Assembly (NCBI RefSeq): GCF_003814915.1
Contig: NZ_RKQK01000001.1
Location: forward strand, 248,001-312,000
Reading direction: 5' to 3'
Source of the DNA: Pacificibacter maritimus
GTDB lineage: Bacteria; Pseudomonadota; Alphaproteobacteria; Rhodobacterales; Rhodobacteraceae
Length of the DNA stretch: 64,000 bases
The position numbers and the translations under genes are program-made. This document shows, one piece after another, positions 1 through 9,396 of the stretch. The stretch's first letter is position 1; each line of letters opens with the position of its first letter. The notes below the pieces were generated by a model. That model was not told the DNA's origin and searched no databases. It was given only the letters and a program-made list of their open reading frames with translations.

Positions 1-151
1 GGGTCGCCATGTCGCGCCAAATTGTGCGCGGCGTTACCGCAAGTGCGTCGCCCAAGTCGCGGGCTTTGTGCAGTTCCCCATCGCGCAAAATTTGGATCAG
101 TGCCATAAGTCGGTCACTGCGCTGCGCCGCTGATTGCTTGCGTCCTGTCAT
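1..151 (-). CDS. YafY/WYL-type transcriptional regulator, N-terminal fragment
   Basis: Only the first 50 codons are inside the window; the gene continues past base 1. The visible part is a winged helix-turn-helix of the HTH_11 type: a basic start, then RSDRLMALIQILRDG, and a recognition helix ending TPRTIWRDM, which fits the R-T-I-x-R-D signature of YafY-like regulators. In this family a WYL ligand-sensing domain normally follows, but that part is not visible. The start is supported by AGGA just upstream. It is divergent from tatA, and a palindrome lies about 80 bp upstream of the start, which may be its own operator. Confidence 0.8.
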   Translation of the reverse strand, partial: MTGRKQSAAQRSDRLMALIQILRDGELHKARDLGDALAVTPRTIWRDMAT

Positions 152-228
152 AACGATCCTTGGTGGTTGTCTTTGCGGGAGGGAGCGCAGAAATGCGATT
201 CGATTGCTCTAAAATACACTGCATATTA

Positions 229-248
229 ACTGACATAAACCTGTCAGT
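229..248. promoter_or_regulatory. Operator-like inverted repeat
   Basis: ACTGACA and TGTCAGT form a perfect 7-bp inverted repeat separated by 6 bases, in the spacer between the WYL-type regulator and tatA. Its position and symmetry suggest a dimeric regulator site, most simply autoregulation of the divergent regulator. The function is inferred. Confidence 0.45.
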
Positions 249-397
249 AGTGCGATGATGCTCTCACATTGCGCGCCAATGTTGTGCAAGCAGACAAAAT
301 TGCGCATTTCGCGCTTTTCCTCGGCGAAATCTTCGTTACTTCTAAGACAGATGAATTTTTAGGCGGGTGAAAGCACCCCGCACACAGGAGAAAGACT

Positions 398-613
398 ATG
401 CTGAACAATATCGGTATTCCGGGCCTTTTGCTGATCGCTGTTGTGGTCTTGGTTCTTTTTGGTCGCGGCAAAGTGTCGGGTCTAATGGGCGAAGTGGGTA
501 AGGGCATCACAGCGTTCAAAAAAGGTGTGAATGATGGCACCAAAGAAATCGAAGACGAAGCCGCAAAAGTTGATGAAGAAGCCTCTGAGACTGTTGAAAA
601 AGACAAAGTCTAA
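398..613 (+). CDS. tatA: Sec-independent protein translocase subunit TatA
   Basis: TatA forms the size-variable pore of the twin-arginine translocase in the inner membrane. The 71-aa protein has the family layout: one N-terminal membrane helix (about residues 5-20), the FGRGK hinge at 21-25, an amphipathic helix to about 43, then an acidic, charged tail. AGGAGA precedes the ATG. It begins the tatA-tatB-tatC operon. A Tat substrate candidate in this window is the SoxY-like protein at 47042. Confidence 0.95.
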   Translation: MLNNIGIPGLLLIAVVVLVLFGRGKVSGLMGEVGKGITAFKKGVNDGTKEIEDEAAKVDEEASETVEKDKV

Positions 614-705
614 GCTTTCATTCTTTTTCAATTTCGGCGCTTGGGCGATCTTGTTTTGTAGGTCGCCCCTGTGCTTTGCGTGGCGTTTTTGAAAGGCGGC
701 TCAAC

Positions 706-1308
706 ATGTTTGACATTGGTATGTCTGAACTTTTGATCATTGGGATCGTGGCCCTTATCGTGGTTGGGCCGAAAGATTTGCCAGGGATGTTTCGCACCCT
801 TGGCCGCTTTACTGCCAAAATCAAAGCCATGGGACGCGAGTTTTCGCGTGCAATGGAAAACGCCGCGGACGAAGCGGGCGTTGGTGAGATCAAAGACAGT
901 TTGAACGCGGCTGCAAACCCGAAAAAATTTGGCTTGGACAAGTTGAAAGAGGCGGCTTCTGATTTTGAAGATTGGAACCCGCTGAATGCAAAAGCCCCAC
1001 CCAAAATCGAGATGACCGAAGCGCGCGCGGCTGAAGCTAAGAAAATTAGCGAAAGTGCTGCGGCTAAGGCAACGGCGCGCAAGGCAGCGCAAGACACCGC
1101 AGATCAGGGTGATGTGACGCCTGCCAAACCTGTTGCTGCAAAGGCAGCTGCCAAGAAGGCACCCGCGAAAAAAGCACCTGCGAAAAAGCCAGCGGCAAAG
1201 GCAGCACCAGCGAAAAAAGCACCCAGCAAAACAACAACCCAAAAAGCTGGCAGCAAAACTGCCGCGAAAAAAGCAGCTCCCAAATCTAAGAAAGAAGGCG
1301 ACGCATGA
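706..1308 (+). CDS. tatB: Sec-independent protein translocase subunit TatB, with Lys/Ala-rich tail
   Basis: TatB pairs with TatC to bind twin-arginine signal peptides. I chose the ATG giving MFDIGMSEL because it follows AAAGGCGG and matches family starts; an in-frame start 30 bases earlier has no support. One membrane helix (about residues 7-21) is followed by the GPKDLP hinge and an amphipathic helix. The last 65 or so residues are unusual: repeated AKKAPAKK-type blocks of Lys, Ala and Pro resembling histone H1-like tails. The stop overlaps the tatC start (ATGA), which implies translational coupling. Confidence 0.93.
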   Translation: MFDIGMSELLIIGIVALIVVGPKDLPGMFRTLGRFTAKIKAMGREFSRAMENAADEAGVGEIKDSLNAAANPKKFGLDKLKEAASDFEDWNPLNAKAPPKIEMTEARAAEAKKISESAAAKATARKAAQDTADQGDVTPAKPVAAKAAAKKAPAKKAPAKKPAAKAAPAKKAPSKTTTQKAGSKTAAKKAAPKSKKEGDA

Positions 1309-2207
1309 GCCAGAATGAAATGCTTCATGACGAAGTTGAAGACAGCTCAGCGCCATTAATCGAACATTTAGCGGAATTGCGCACTCGGCTTATCCGCGCT
1401 GTTTTGGCGTTTTTCGTGGGTATGGTGATTTGTTTCACCTTCGGCGGGGCGATCTTGGATTTCTTGCTGATGCCAATTGAAAAAACCATGCGCAGTTTGG
1501 GCAATCCCAACCCTGTGATGCAATACACAGCGCCGCAAGAATATTTCTTTACCTTGATCCGCATTTCGATGGTTGGCGGCTTGATGTTGTCCTTTCCTGT
1601 GATCGGCACGCAGCTTTGGCGCTTTGTTGCCCCTGGTCTGTACCGCAATGAAAAGAATGCGTTTTTGCCGTTTCTCATTGCATCGCCAGCATTGTTTTTG
1701 CTGGGCGCGGCCTTTGCGCATTACGTTGTTGTGCCTCTGGCGATGGCGTTTTTCTTAGGCTTTGCGGATCTGCCATCCTTTGTTGCAGCCCTCGTGGTGG
1801 CGCAAGGGGATGCCGATGTGGCCTCCGTCAAATCGGGCATCGACATCGTGTTTAACGGTAAGGTGAACGAGACGCTTGATATCACTTTGAAAATGATCGT
1901 GGCCTTTGGTCTGTGTTTCCAACTGCCTGTGCTTTTGACATTGATGGGCAAGGCGGGTCTGGCCACAGCACATGGTCTGCGGTCAACGCGCAAATACGCG
2001 GTTGTCGGCATTTTGCTGGTCGCAGCTTTGGTGACACCGCCTGATGTGACCACCCAGTTGATCTTGTTTGTGGTGGTTTATGGCCTCTATGAGGTGTCGA
2101 TTTTCCTTGTGGGACGTGTTGAGAAAAAACGCACAGAGGAATTGCGTGCGGCGGGGATTTTGGACGAAGACGAAGACTTGTATGACGACTATGAAGATCA
2201 CGAATAA
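1305..2207 (+). CDS. tatC: Sec-independent protein translocase subunit TatC
   Basis: TatC is the polytopic receptor for twin-arginine signals. The 300-aa protein shows the N-terminal cytosolic motif IEHLAELRTRL, the first periplasmic-loop region with YTAPQEYFF, and about six membrane segments. The acidic C-terminus (DEDEDLYDDYEDHE) is longer and more charged than in enteric TatC. It overlaps tatB by four bases and is followed 11 bases later by the DUF815 ATPase gene, so all four are probably one transcript. Confidence 0.95.
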   Translation: MSQNEMLHDEVEDSSAPLIEHLAELRTRLIRAVLAFFVGMVICFTFGGAILDFLLMPIEKTMRSLGNPNPVMQYTAPQEYFFTLIRISMVGGLMLSFPVIGTQLWRFVAPGLYRNEKNAFLPFLIASPALFLLGAAFAHYVVVPLAMAFFLGFADLPSFVAALVVAQGDADVASVKSGIDIVFNGKVNETLDITLKMIVAFGLCFQLPVLLTLMGKAGLATAHGLRSTRKYAVVGILLVAALVTPPDVTTQLILFVVVYGLYEVSIFLVGRVEKKRTEELRAAGILDEDEDLYDDYEDHE

Positions 2208-2218
2208 AAGGGTCAGTC

Positions 2219-3061
2219 ATGGCGCATAAAACGATGAAACGTATTGCAGAGGCCTTGGAACGCATGGCGCCTGCGCCCCAAAAGACGCCCGATTTAGAGG
2301 CGGCAGATGCCTTTGTTTGGCACACGGGGCCTGATCGGCTGGAACCAGTGCACAAGGTTTCGCGTGTTGATGTGGATCTGTTGGTCGGTATTGATCGGTC
2401 GCGTGATACTTTGTTGAAAAACACGCTTCAGTTCGCCAATGGCATGCCTGCGAATAATGCTTTGCTTTGGGGCGCGCGCGGTATGGGTAAATCATCCTTG
2501 GTCAAGGCTGTGCATGGGGCGATTTGTGCCCAAGGCCTGCCTTTGAAAATCGTCGAAATGCAGCGCGAAGACTTGCCATCTGTGGCGCGCCTTTTAGGTC
2601 ATTTGCGTAGCTCGAAACATCGTTTCTTGCTGTTTTGTGATGACTTGTCGTTCAGTCATGACGATCAGCATTACAAATCGTTGAAAGCGGTCTTAGATGG
2701 CGGGATCGAAGGGCGTCCTGAAAATGTGCTGTTTTATGCCACGTCAAATCGTCGTCATTTGATGCCGCGCGATATGATCGAAAACGAACGCTCATCTGGG
2801 ATTAACCCCTCGGAAGCTGTCGAAGAAAAGGTGTCTTTGTCAGATCGTTTTGGCCTGTGGCTTGGGTTCCACCCGTGCAGCCAAGACGACTATCTGGCAA
2901 TGATCCGTGGCTACTGTGATGCGCATAAAGTCGTCATCGACGACGAGACCCTGCGCGCTGAGGCCATCGAATGGCAGGCCACACGTGGATCGCGTTCGGG
3001 CCGCGTGGCTTGGCAGTATTTTGTCGATTTGGCGGGTCGCGAGGGCGTGACTTTGTCGTAA
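2219..3061 (+). CDS. DUF815-family AAA-type ATPase
   Basis: This is a 280-aa P-loop ATPase of the DUF815 family. A Walker A motif GARGMGKSS lies at residues 85-93 and a Walker B-like FLLFCDDLSF at about 136-145, followed by an arginine-rich sensor region (NRRHLMPRDM). The family resembles AAA+ proteins but has no established cellular role. Distance to tatC suggests co-transcription. A bidirectional terminator lies 30 bases after the stop. Confidence 0.85.
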   Translation: MAHKTMKRIAEALERMAPAPQKTPDLEAADAFVWHTGPDRLEPVHKVSRVDVDLLVGIDRSRDTLLKNTLQFANGMPANNALLWGARGMGKSSLVKAVHGAICAQGLPLKIVEMQREDLPSVARLLGHLRSSKHRFLLFCDDLSFSHDDQHYKSLKAVLDGGIEGRPENVLFYATSNRRHLMPRDMIENERSSGINPSEAVEEKVSLSDRFGLWLGFHPCSQDDYLAMIRGYCDAHKVVIDDETLRAEAIEWQATRGSRSGRVAWQYFVDLAGREGVTLS

Positions 3062-3091
3062 CCCCAGCGCGCATACTGTGTAAGAATGAAA

Positions 3092-3120
3092 AAAGCCGCC
3101 CAAGTCCGAGGGGCGGCTTT
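3092..3120. terminator. Bidirectional rho-independent terminator
   Basis: AAAGCCGCC and GGCGGCTTT form a 9-bp stem with an 11-base loop, flanked by an A-run on one side and a T-run on the other. It sits between the convergent tat operon and the nlpD-like gene, so it can end both transcripts. Confidence 0.88.
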
Positions 3121-3138
3121 TTTTGATAAAACGTGGTC

Positions 3139-4341
3139 TTAGTTCAGGTAGGGAGAAGGATCTACCGTTTGCGTTCCCTTAAATACCATGAACTGCAAGG
3201 CATTGAATTCATTCGAAGTCACCTTGGCAATCGACTGACCTTTGGACACTTTGTCACCCTTTTTCACCGACAGATTGTCGATGAAGCTATAGGCGGTCTG
3301 CAAGCCGTCTCCGTGATCAATCACGACGATTTGCACCCCATCTGCATTGGTCGATACCAGTTTCACAGTGCCCGCTTTGGCCGCTTGCACATTGGTCCCA
3401 GAGGGGGCGGAGAACAGGACAAATTTTGATTTGTCTTTATCGTAATCACGAATGATTGGCCCTGACACGGGTTTGGTCATTTCAGCGCTAGATGTCTGAG
3501 TGCTGCCTAAATTGGCTGCAGGCTTCACAGGCGCGGCGGGCGCTGGTGTGGCTTCTTTTACATCTGGCAAAGGCTCGGCCGCAGATGGCGGCGTCGGTGC
3601 AGCTGATCCTGTGCCTGGCGTGGGTTCTGCGGCAACAGGCGCTGTTGTGGTCGCTGCTTTTACAGGGATCAAAACATAGCGGCCTTCTTGGACGGCCAAA
3701 TCTGATCCCAGTCCGTTCCAGTCAGACAAAGCCCGAACCGAGATACCGTATTTGCGTGCGATAGAATAGGCGGTTTCGCCGCGCTGAACTTGGTGACGCA
3801 CAGGTTCGGTTGAAATGTTCGACATGTTTTGCTGCAGGGTCGGTGTCGCAGCTGCCGATGGTGCAGGGGCATCCAGCGGTTTGGATGTGAGCGCCTCATT
3901 GGCCAAGGATGTCACATCAATGCGTTCGCCTGTCGCGATCGTTCCTGTCGGTGTGGCAACGGTTGAGACCTGATCAACACGGCGCGGCAAGGCGATGACT
4001 TCACCCGCGCGCAGGGTCACGCCCATAGGGATACCGTTGTACTGCGCCAATTCTTGCGACGACATACCAATACGGTTGGCCAATGTGTCGATAGTGTCAT
4101 TCTTGCGTGCGATGGCAACTTGGTAGTTGGGGTAGGAAATGATGCCATTGGCATCAGGTTTTGGTTTGGCAACTGTCTGTGCCTCAAGGGCTGCGGGGGC
4201 CGTCGAAAAAGCATCTGTCAGCCCGCGTAGATCAAAGTCGAGAGGCTTATCACAGGCCGTCAAGGCAAGGGCCGCACAGCCTGTAAAGGCAAGGCGACGC
4301 AAACTGTTTTTACTTTGGGCTGGCAATTGAATAAATGTCAT
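3139..4341 (-). CDS. nlpD: NlpD-like lipoprotein: two LysM domains and a degenerate M23 domain
   Basis: The start gives a lipoprotein signal with lipobox LTAC (Cys30); GAGG lies upstream. Two LysM peptidoglycan-binding domains (about residues 70-120 and 180-225) are joined by Ala/Pro/Thr-rich linkers, and a LytM/M23 domain occupies the last 100 residues. Active M23 enzymes need HxH and HLHFE-like metal ligands. Here the corresponding stretches read AYSFIDNL and ALQFMVFK, so it is likely non-catalytic, like the amidase activators NlpD and EnvC. The surE-pcm-nlpD order is the same as in enteric bacteria, where nlpD activates septal amidases. The exact partner is inferred. Confidence 0.85.
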   Translation of the reverse strand: MTFIQLPAQSKNSLRRLAFTGCAALALTACDKPLDFDLRGLTDAFSTAPAALEAQTVAKPKPDANGIISYPNYQVAIARKNDTIDTLANRIGMSSQELAQYNGIPMGVTLRAGEVIALPRRVDQVSTVATPTGTIATGERIDVTSLANEALTSKPLDAPAPSAAATPTLQQNMSNISTEPVRHQVQRGETAYSIARKYGISVRALSDWNGLGSDLAVQEGRYVLIPVKAATTTAPVAAEPTPGTGSAAPTPPSAAEPLPDVKEATPAPAAPVKPAANLGSTQTSSAEMTKPVSGPIIRDYDKDKSKFVLFSAPSGTNVQAAKAGTVKLVSTNADGVQIVVIDHGDGLQTAYSFIDNLSVKKGDKVSKGQSIAKVTSNEFNALQFMVFKGTQTVDPSPYLN

Positions 4342-4417
4342 AGCTCGATCCTCAGTTTTCGGGTCATTGCCCGCAGGGGGAGTAGTCTCCCCAGAAAATT
4401 GGCCCAAACGCGGGCGG

Positions 4418-5059
4418 TTACTCTTGACCCATCCCTTCAAGCAAAGGGACAAAACGCACTGAGCGCAGTTCTTGATAGTCAAAGCCTTTTTCAAGGCGCG
4501 TGACTTTAATCAGGCTTTGCACCGTATCGGACTGGCCCACAGGCACAACCATAATACCGCCAACACGCAGCTGCGCCAAGAGGGGGCCAGGCGGGTCTTC
4601 TGCGGCGGCAGTCACGATGATGCGATCAAACGGCGCTTGGTCGGTCAAACCATGACTGCCGTCCGCTGAAAAGGCGGTGATATTGACGATGCCAAGCATG
4701 TCAAACACCTCTTGCGCTTCGCGCACCAAACGCGAAAACCGATCAACGGTATAGACACGCCGCGCCAATTGGCTGAGCACAGCTGCCTGATAGCCCGACC
4801 CTGTGCCGACTTCCAAAACCTTATCGCGCGGCTGCACATCTAAAGCTTGGGTCATCAAGCCCACAACCGAAGGCTGGGAAATGGTTTGGCCGCATGCAAT
4901 GGGCAAAGGCATGTCGTCATATGCACGATCTGCAAAATGCCCCCGCACAAAAGCTCCGCGATCAATGCGCTCCATTGCTGACAAGGTGCGCTTGTCTGTC
5001 ACCCCTTTTGAGCGCAGGGTGTAGAGAAATTGCATTTGTTGTTCAGGGCCAAAGTTCAT
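4418..5059 (-). CDS. pcm: Protein-L-isoaspartate O-methyltransferase
   Basis: Pcm uses S-adenosylmethionine to methylate isoaspartyl residues in aged proteins, starting their repair. The 213-aa protein carries the Rossmann-fold glycine loop [13 protein letters not shown] at about residues 79-91, and the family segment [17 protein letters not shown] just before it. Its start overlaps the surE stop by four bases, giving a coupled surE-pcm pair, and the nlpD-like gene follows 76 bases downstream. Confidence 0.93.
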   Translation of the reverse strand: MNFGPEQQMQFLYTLRSKGVTDKRTLSAMERIDRGAFVRGHFADRAYDDMPLPIACGQTISQPSVVGLMTQALDVQPRDKVLEVGTGSGYQAAVLSQLARRVYTVDRFSRLVREAQEVFDMLGIVNITAFSADGSHGLTDQAPFDRIIVTAAAEDPPGPLLAQLRVGGIMVVPVGQSDTVQSLIKVTRLEKGFDYQELRSVRFVPLLEGMGQE

Positions 5060-5838
5060 TTTAGCGCAGCCTCAACGTCATTCATTGCATCATGGGCCGT
5101 GAGATCAGCACGCATTGGCGTTACAGAAATCTGCCCAGCCATATTGGCGCTGACATCTGTCCCTTTGCCTGTCTCAACATTTTGCGGTGATCCTGTCACC
5201 CATAGAAAACGGCGCCCCGATGGGGACATCTGCGCTTCTACCCCAAAGCCAGATCCCTGTCTGCGGCCCTGACGGGTCACAGCTATACCGCCTGTTTGTG
5301 CGGCAGGCACAGGGGGGAAATTGACGTTGTAGAACAGGTTGTAGTCCTCGCCGCCCCAAGGGGCCGAAGACAATAACTTGCGGATCACAGCGGCACCGTG
5401 GGCTTTAGCGCTTTCAAAGGGATCGTCTAAATCTTTGTTTTCGTCACCAAAAAATTGGCTCAAAGCGATGGCTTTGACATCTTGCAACGCGGCTTCCATC
5501 GCTGCCCCGATCGTGCCCGAATACATGCAATTTTCGCCTGCGTTATTGCCGCGATTGACGCCGGACAATACCAAATCAGGCCGCTGAGGCATCACGTCAT
5601 ATAGCGCGGCCAATACGCAATCTGCGGGCGACCCTTCGGCGGCCCAGCGACGCGGGCCAAGTTCGGATATCATCGTGGGATGGGCATAGGAAATACAATG
5701 CGCAACGCCCGATTGTTCAAAGGCAGGGGCGACAACCCAGACTTCACCCTCTGGGCCTGCAAGCTGATGCGCGATGCTTTCCAAAGTCGCCAAACCTGGC
5801 GCGTTAATACCGTCATCGTTGGTGATAAGAATGCGCAT
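5056..5838 (-). CDS. surE: 5'/3'-nucleotidase SurE
   Basis: SurE is a metal-dependent nucleoside monophosphate phosphatase used in survival and nucleotide recycling. I chose the start giving [10 protein letters not shown], where the metal-binding Asp pair is at residues 8-9. The longer in-frame reading adds 32 residues with no family counterpart. The [18 protein letters not shown] block that forms the rest of the active site is intact. The length is 260 aa, typical. It is followed immediately by pcm. Confidence 0.94.
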   Translation of the reverse strand: MRILITNDDGINAPGLATLESIAHQLAGPEGEVWVVAPAFEQSGVAHCISYAHPTMISELGPRRWAAEGSPADCVLAALYDVMPQRPDLVLSGVNRGNNAGENCMYSGTIGAAMEAALQDVKAIALSQFFGDENKDLDDPFESAKAHGAAVIRKLLSSAPWGGEDYNLFYNVNFPPVPAAQTGGIAVTRQGRRQGSGFGVEAQMSPSGRRFLWVTGSPQNVETGKGTDVSANMAGQISVTPMRADLTAHDAMNDVEAALK

Positions 5839-5961
5839 CTGTCCGCCGCCCTTTGCCCTCAAGTTCTCTCCTCCATAAAGCAGGTCGCGAATCACAGCAA
5901 GACAGGGTTGCGTCTTGTTGGCGGTTGAGCGCATTCTTTGTTGGAAATCGGAGATATTTTT

Positions 5962-6369
5962 ATGCCCAAACCTGTTTTAGATGCCATTGCGGTGAGTGCT
6001 GTTGATATTGCGCGTGCCAAAGAATTTTACACTTTGCTTGGCTTCGACTTCGAAGGCGGTTTTGAAAGTGATGATCATGTGGAACCGATACGGCGTTTGG
6101 GCGAACCGCGTTTGATGATCGACAGTGCCGCTTTGATGGAGAAACTGACAGGCGAGGTGCCGCGCGCGCCGAACCATTCGATTTTTGCCATGCTCTGCGC
6201 CACACCCGCCGAAGTGGATGAACATGTGGCCAAAATCAAAGCGGCTGGTTTTGATGTTTTGACCGCACCTTGGGATGCTTTTTGGGGCCAGCGATACGCC
6301 ACTGTGGCCGATGCAGATGGCTACCGCATCGATCTTTTTGCACCGCTCGCCCCTGCTGCCACAGCTTAG
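5962..6369 (+). CDS. VOC-family (glyoxalase/bleomycin resistance-like) protein
   Basis: This 135-aa protein is one vicinal-oxygen-chelate fold. It starts [23 protein letters not shown] and ends with [15 protein letters not shown], the two beta-alpha-beta halves of the family. GGAG lies 8 bases before the chosen ATG; the upstream in-frame ATG is unsupported. The substrate cannot be told from sequence. Its stop overlaps the stop of the convergent SDR gene. Confidence 0.85.
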   Translation: MPKPVLDAIAVSAVDIARAKEFYTLLGFDFEGGFESDDHVEPIRRLGEPRLMIDSAALMEKLTGEVPRAPNHSIFAMLCATPAEVDEHVAKIKAAGFDVLTAPWDAFWGQRYATVADADGYRIDLFAPLAPAATA

Positions 6370-7034
6370 ATTAGGCCTAGGCTTTTCAACAAACGTGGGG
6401 CTTCGTCACGTGGATGGGTCAGTGCCGCTTTGCCTTCACCGGGGTGAAAACGTGCCCGTGTGCCTGTTGGCATCGGATTGGGCTGCACAATGTGAATACG
6501 CGGTGCTTTTTCTGAATTCTGCGTTTCTGCCTGCCAACTTTTGGCCATGGCGATCTGCGCGGCTTTCGCAGCGCCGTAAGCGCCATAGAATTTTTCCCCT
6601 GCGTGAGGATCATCGAAAAACATAACATCCGCGCGGCGAGGGCCCATGTTTAACAGTGGGCCAACCATTGGGATCAACTTGCCTGTGGCCGTGACATTGG
6701 TGCCAATGGTGCGGTCAAAATCTTTCGGGTCCAAGTGATCTGCTGGCGATAAAAGTTGCGCATAGATCGCCGTATGCGCCCAGAAATCCAGATAGCCCCA
6801 GCGGTCGTAAATGCCGCGACACAGATGCGCCATAGCATCTGGATTGGTGATATCCATAGGCGCTAAAGTCGCATCGCCACCCTTGGCTTTGATCCGATCA
6901 TCTAGCTCTTCAAGTGCGCCTGTGGTCTTGGCCACGGCAACGATGTGATACTCAGGCGCAAGCGCTTCGGCCAAATGAAATCCAAGGCCGCGTGACGCCC
7001 CTGTGATCAGGGCAATTTTTGTTTTCTCAGTCAT
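6366..7034 (-). CDS. Short-chain dehydrogenase/reductase
   Basis: The 222-aa protein has a classical SDR layout: cofactor motif TGASRGLG at residues 11-18, and the catalytic YxxxK pair in YGAYGAAKAAQ. The residue after the second beta strand region (VAVAKTTG) suggests NADP is possible. The SDR Ser of the triad is not obvious: the stretch before Tyr reads VMFFDDPHAG. The C-terminus is short. The substrate is unknown. It is convergent with the VOC gene, and the two stop codons overlap. Confidence 0.85.
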   Translation of the reverse strand: MTEKTKIALITGASRGLGFHLAEALAPEYHIVAVAKTTGALEELDDRIKAKGGDATLAPMDITNPDAMAHLCRGIYDRWGYLDFWAHTAIYAQLLSPADHLDPKDFDRTIGTNVTATGKLIPMVGPLLNMGPRRADVMFFDDPHAGEKFYGAYGAAKAAQIAMAKSWQAETQNSEKAPRIHIVQPNPMPTGTRARFHPGEGKAALTHPRDEAPRLLKSLGLI

Positions 7035-7094
7035 AGGCTTGGTCTGCTTTCGAAAGGCTGAAGGGTCAAGACGAAAAGGGGGGCAGCAGGCGCT

Positions 7095-7607
7095 CTATTG
7101 GACACTGCCAAGATCGTCGCGGTTTACGGTGCCTGTGGCCTCGTAAAGCGCCAAAAGATCGTCCAAAGAAATATCGGTCGCGCCACCAAAAAGCTGCGCC
7201 TTCGGGCGGGACTCCCTATCGGAAAACGTGAGTGCGACGGCCGCGCCCAAGGGGGCGACGGGCCCAAGCTCTGACGACAGTTTGCCAACCGCCGTTTCAG
7301 GTGCAGGACCACCGTCAAAGGTCTCAACATAGGCGTAAAAACAATCATCAGGCACCTTGACCCAAATCGCGAAAATCACGTGATCTTCGGATCCACGGAT
7401 CGCCAATGTCAAAGCGGCGCAGATGAAACGCTGGTCGGAAAAACGGCAAAGTTCTGATGCCAGTTGGTCATCACCGACTTTGATAAATGGCTCAGCGCCA
7501 CGTTCGCCATGGGTCCACGCGCTGGGGTGGTCAAAGCCGATATCCATCACGCCGCCCATATCTTGTAAGGCGCGCCAGCGGGGATCGAGGTCTAAAGGTG
7601 ATGTCAT
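7095..7607 (-). CDS. Conserved hypothetical protein, possibly DUF2199-like
   Basis: The protein is 170 aa with no signal or membrane segment. AAAGG precedes the chosen ATG (MTSPLDLDPRW), which is 20 codons inside the longest reading. The central part (DHVIFAIWVKV and VETFDGGP) recalls the DUF2199 pattern in which a Trp-x-x-Val strand precedes a regulatory loop, but the usual N-terminal cysteine pair is absent, so this is tentative. It lies 44 bases after the SDR gene on the other side and downstream of the purF terminator. Confidence 0.6.
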   Translation of the reverse strand: MTSPLDLDPRWRALQDMGGVMDIGFDHPSAWTHGERGAEPFIKVGDDQLASELCRFSDQRFICAALTLAIRGSEDHVIFAIWVKVPDDCFYAYVETFDGGPAPETAVGKLSSELGPVAPLGAAVALTFSDRESRPKAQLFGGATDISLDDLLALYEATGTVNRDDLGSVQ

Positions 7608-7654
7608 ACTGTGGCCTTTGCCAAATAGGATCTGTGCCCCTGTCCCATAAAAGA

Positions 7655-7684
7655 ACCGCCGCCCCAAATCAATGGGGCGGCGGT
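7655..7684 (-). terminator. purF terminator
   Basis: A 12-bp perfect stem (ACCGCCGCCCCA and TGGGGCGGCGGT) with a 6-base loop begins 26 bases after the purF stop. On the minus strand it is followed by TTCTTTTA. There is no T-run on the plus strand, so it acts on purF. Confidence 0.85.
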
Positions 7685-7710
7685 GGAATGATAGTCTGTG
7701 GCAAGCCCGC

Positions 7711-9180
7711 TTATTCTGCGGCGGTCTTCATTTCAAAACCTTTGGCGATCATATCGCTTGGCACCACGGGATATTCGCCAGAGAAACAGGCATCGCAATA
7801 TTTTGGCGCTTTCGCATCGCGGCCCTCAGGCACGCCAGCGGCGCGGTAAAGCCCGTCTAGCGAGATGAACTGCAATGAATCCACACCCAAATGCGCACAC
7901 ATTTCATCGACAGACATATTCGCCGCCAATAATTTATCGCGGTCAGGCGTATCCACGCCGTAAAAACATGGCCACATGGTGGGCGGTGAGGCAATTCGGA
8001 AATGCACTTCGGCGGCACCCGCATCCAGCAACATGTCTTTGATCTTTTGCGATGTCGTTCCGCGCACCACAGAATCATCGACCAAGATGATGCGCTTGCC
8101 GCGGATCAGCGCACGGTTCACATTGAGTTTCAGACGCACGCCCATGTTACGGATCTGCTCTGACGGCTCAATAAAGGTGCGGCCCATATATTGGTTGCGG
8201 ATGATACCCATGCCGTAAGGAATGCCAGATTCATGGCTAAAGCCAATCGCAGCTGGCGTGCCTGAATCTGGGACTGGGCAAACAAGATCGGCCTCAACAG
8301 GTGTTTCGCGTGCCAGTTCTACGCCGATTTGGCGGCGTGTTTCATAGACAGAGCGCCCGCCCAAAATACTGTCTGGGCGTGAGAAATAGACCTGTTCGAA
8401 GATGCAAAAACGGCTGGCTGTGCGTTCAAACGGGTGGTAGCTTTCTACTTTCCCATCAGAAATGACAACCATTTCGCCTGGTTCGATTTCGCGCACGAAT
8501 TCTGCGCCGATGATGTCTAAGGCGCAGGTTTCAGATGAAAGCGCATAGCCCTTTTCACCGACTTTGCCCAACACAAGTGGTCGCACACCGCGTGGGTCGC
8601 GCACACCGATCAATTTGGTGCGGGTCATGGCGACCACTGAAAACGCACCTTCGACGCGGCGCAGGGCATCTTTCATCCGCTCAGGAATGTTGCGCTGCAA
8701 AGAGCGCGCCATCAAGTGAATGATACATTCGGAATCTGAGGAAGATTGAAAGATCGACCCGCGGTCAATCAATTCACGTTTCAGTGCATCGGCATTTGTG
8801 ATGTTGCCGTTATGGGCGATCGCGGCCCCGCCCATGGAAAATTCTCCAAAGAAGGGCTGCACATCACGGATCGCCGTGGCGCCTTTTGAGCCTGCTGTTG
8901 AATAACGAACATGGCCAATGCCAACTTCGCCTGGCAGGGTTTCCATAACTTTTTGGCTGGTAAAGTTATCGCGTACATAGCCAAAGCGACGTGCGGAGTT
9001 AAAGCCAACTTCGGGGTCGAATGTGACGATCCCGCCTGCTTCTTGTCCACGGTGCTGAAGCGCGTGTAGGCCGAGTGCGATAAAGTTGGCTGCGTCGGCC
9101 ATGCCGACAACGCCAAACACGCCGCACTCTTCTTTCAATTTATCGTCGTCAAACGGGTTTGCAGGGGGCATCTGGCGCAT
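7711..9180 (-). CDS. purF: Amidophosphoribosyltransferase
   Basis: PurF catalyses the first committed step of purine synthesis, moving glutamine amide nitrogen to PRPP. The start giving MRQMPPANPF is supported by GGAG upstream. A short propeptide precedes the N-terminal-nucleophile Cys at residue 19 (KEECGVFGV), so self-cleavage is expected. The PRPP loop ILVDDSVVRGTT is intact. The C-terminal CDACFSGEYP resembles the Fe-S ligand segment of the Bacillus-type enzyme. It lies downstream of cvpA and radA on the same strand. Confidence 0.95.
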   Translation of the reverse strand: MRQMPPANPFDDDKLKEECGVFGVVGMADAANFIALGLHALQHRGQEAGGIVTFDPEVGFNSARRFGYVRDNFTSQKVMETLPGEVGIGHVRYSTAGSKGATAIRDVQPFFGEFSMGGAAIAHNGNITNADALKRELIDRGSIFQSSSDSECIIHLMARSLQRNIPERMKDALRRVEGAFSVVAMTRTKLIGVRDPRGVRPLVLGKVGEKGYALSSETCALDIIGAEFVREIEPGEMVVISDGKVESYHPFERTASRFCIFEQVYFSRPDSILGGRSVYETRRQIGVELARETPVEADLVCPVPDSGTPAAIGFSHESGIPYGMGIIRNQYMGRTFIEPSEQIRNMGVRLKLNVNRALIRGKRIILVDDSVVRGTTSQKIKDMLLDAGAAEVHFRIASPPTMWPCFYGVDTPDRDKLLAANMSVDEMCAHLGVDSLQFISLDGLYRAAGVPEGRDAKAPKYCDACFSGEYPVVPSDMIAKGFEMKTAAE

Positions 9181-9396
9181 GGCATCAGGCTCCGAATCCA
9201 AGGGCGTGCATTTCGTCTTTCGTTTAGAGCCTATCGGGGGATATGTCACGAAAGGATCACAAAAGAATTTCGAATGTTTGGTCAAACTTTGCGATTTTCC
9301 CGCTTTGCTCTTTGGGAAACCGATCCTTCAATATAGAATTGGCGACCCAAGCTTGCCGCCTGTGTCGCCAATTTTGAAAAGAATTTCGGATCAAAC

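Noticed and set aside
9-212. Plus-strand reading frame at the window start
   Set aside because: It is the antisense shadow of the WYL-type regulator, whose minus-strand protein is recognisable.
1104-1328. Minus-strand hydrophobic frame opposite tatB
   Set aside because: It is the complement of Lys/Ala-rich repeats (Phe/Ala-rich artefact) with no ribosome site.
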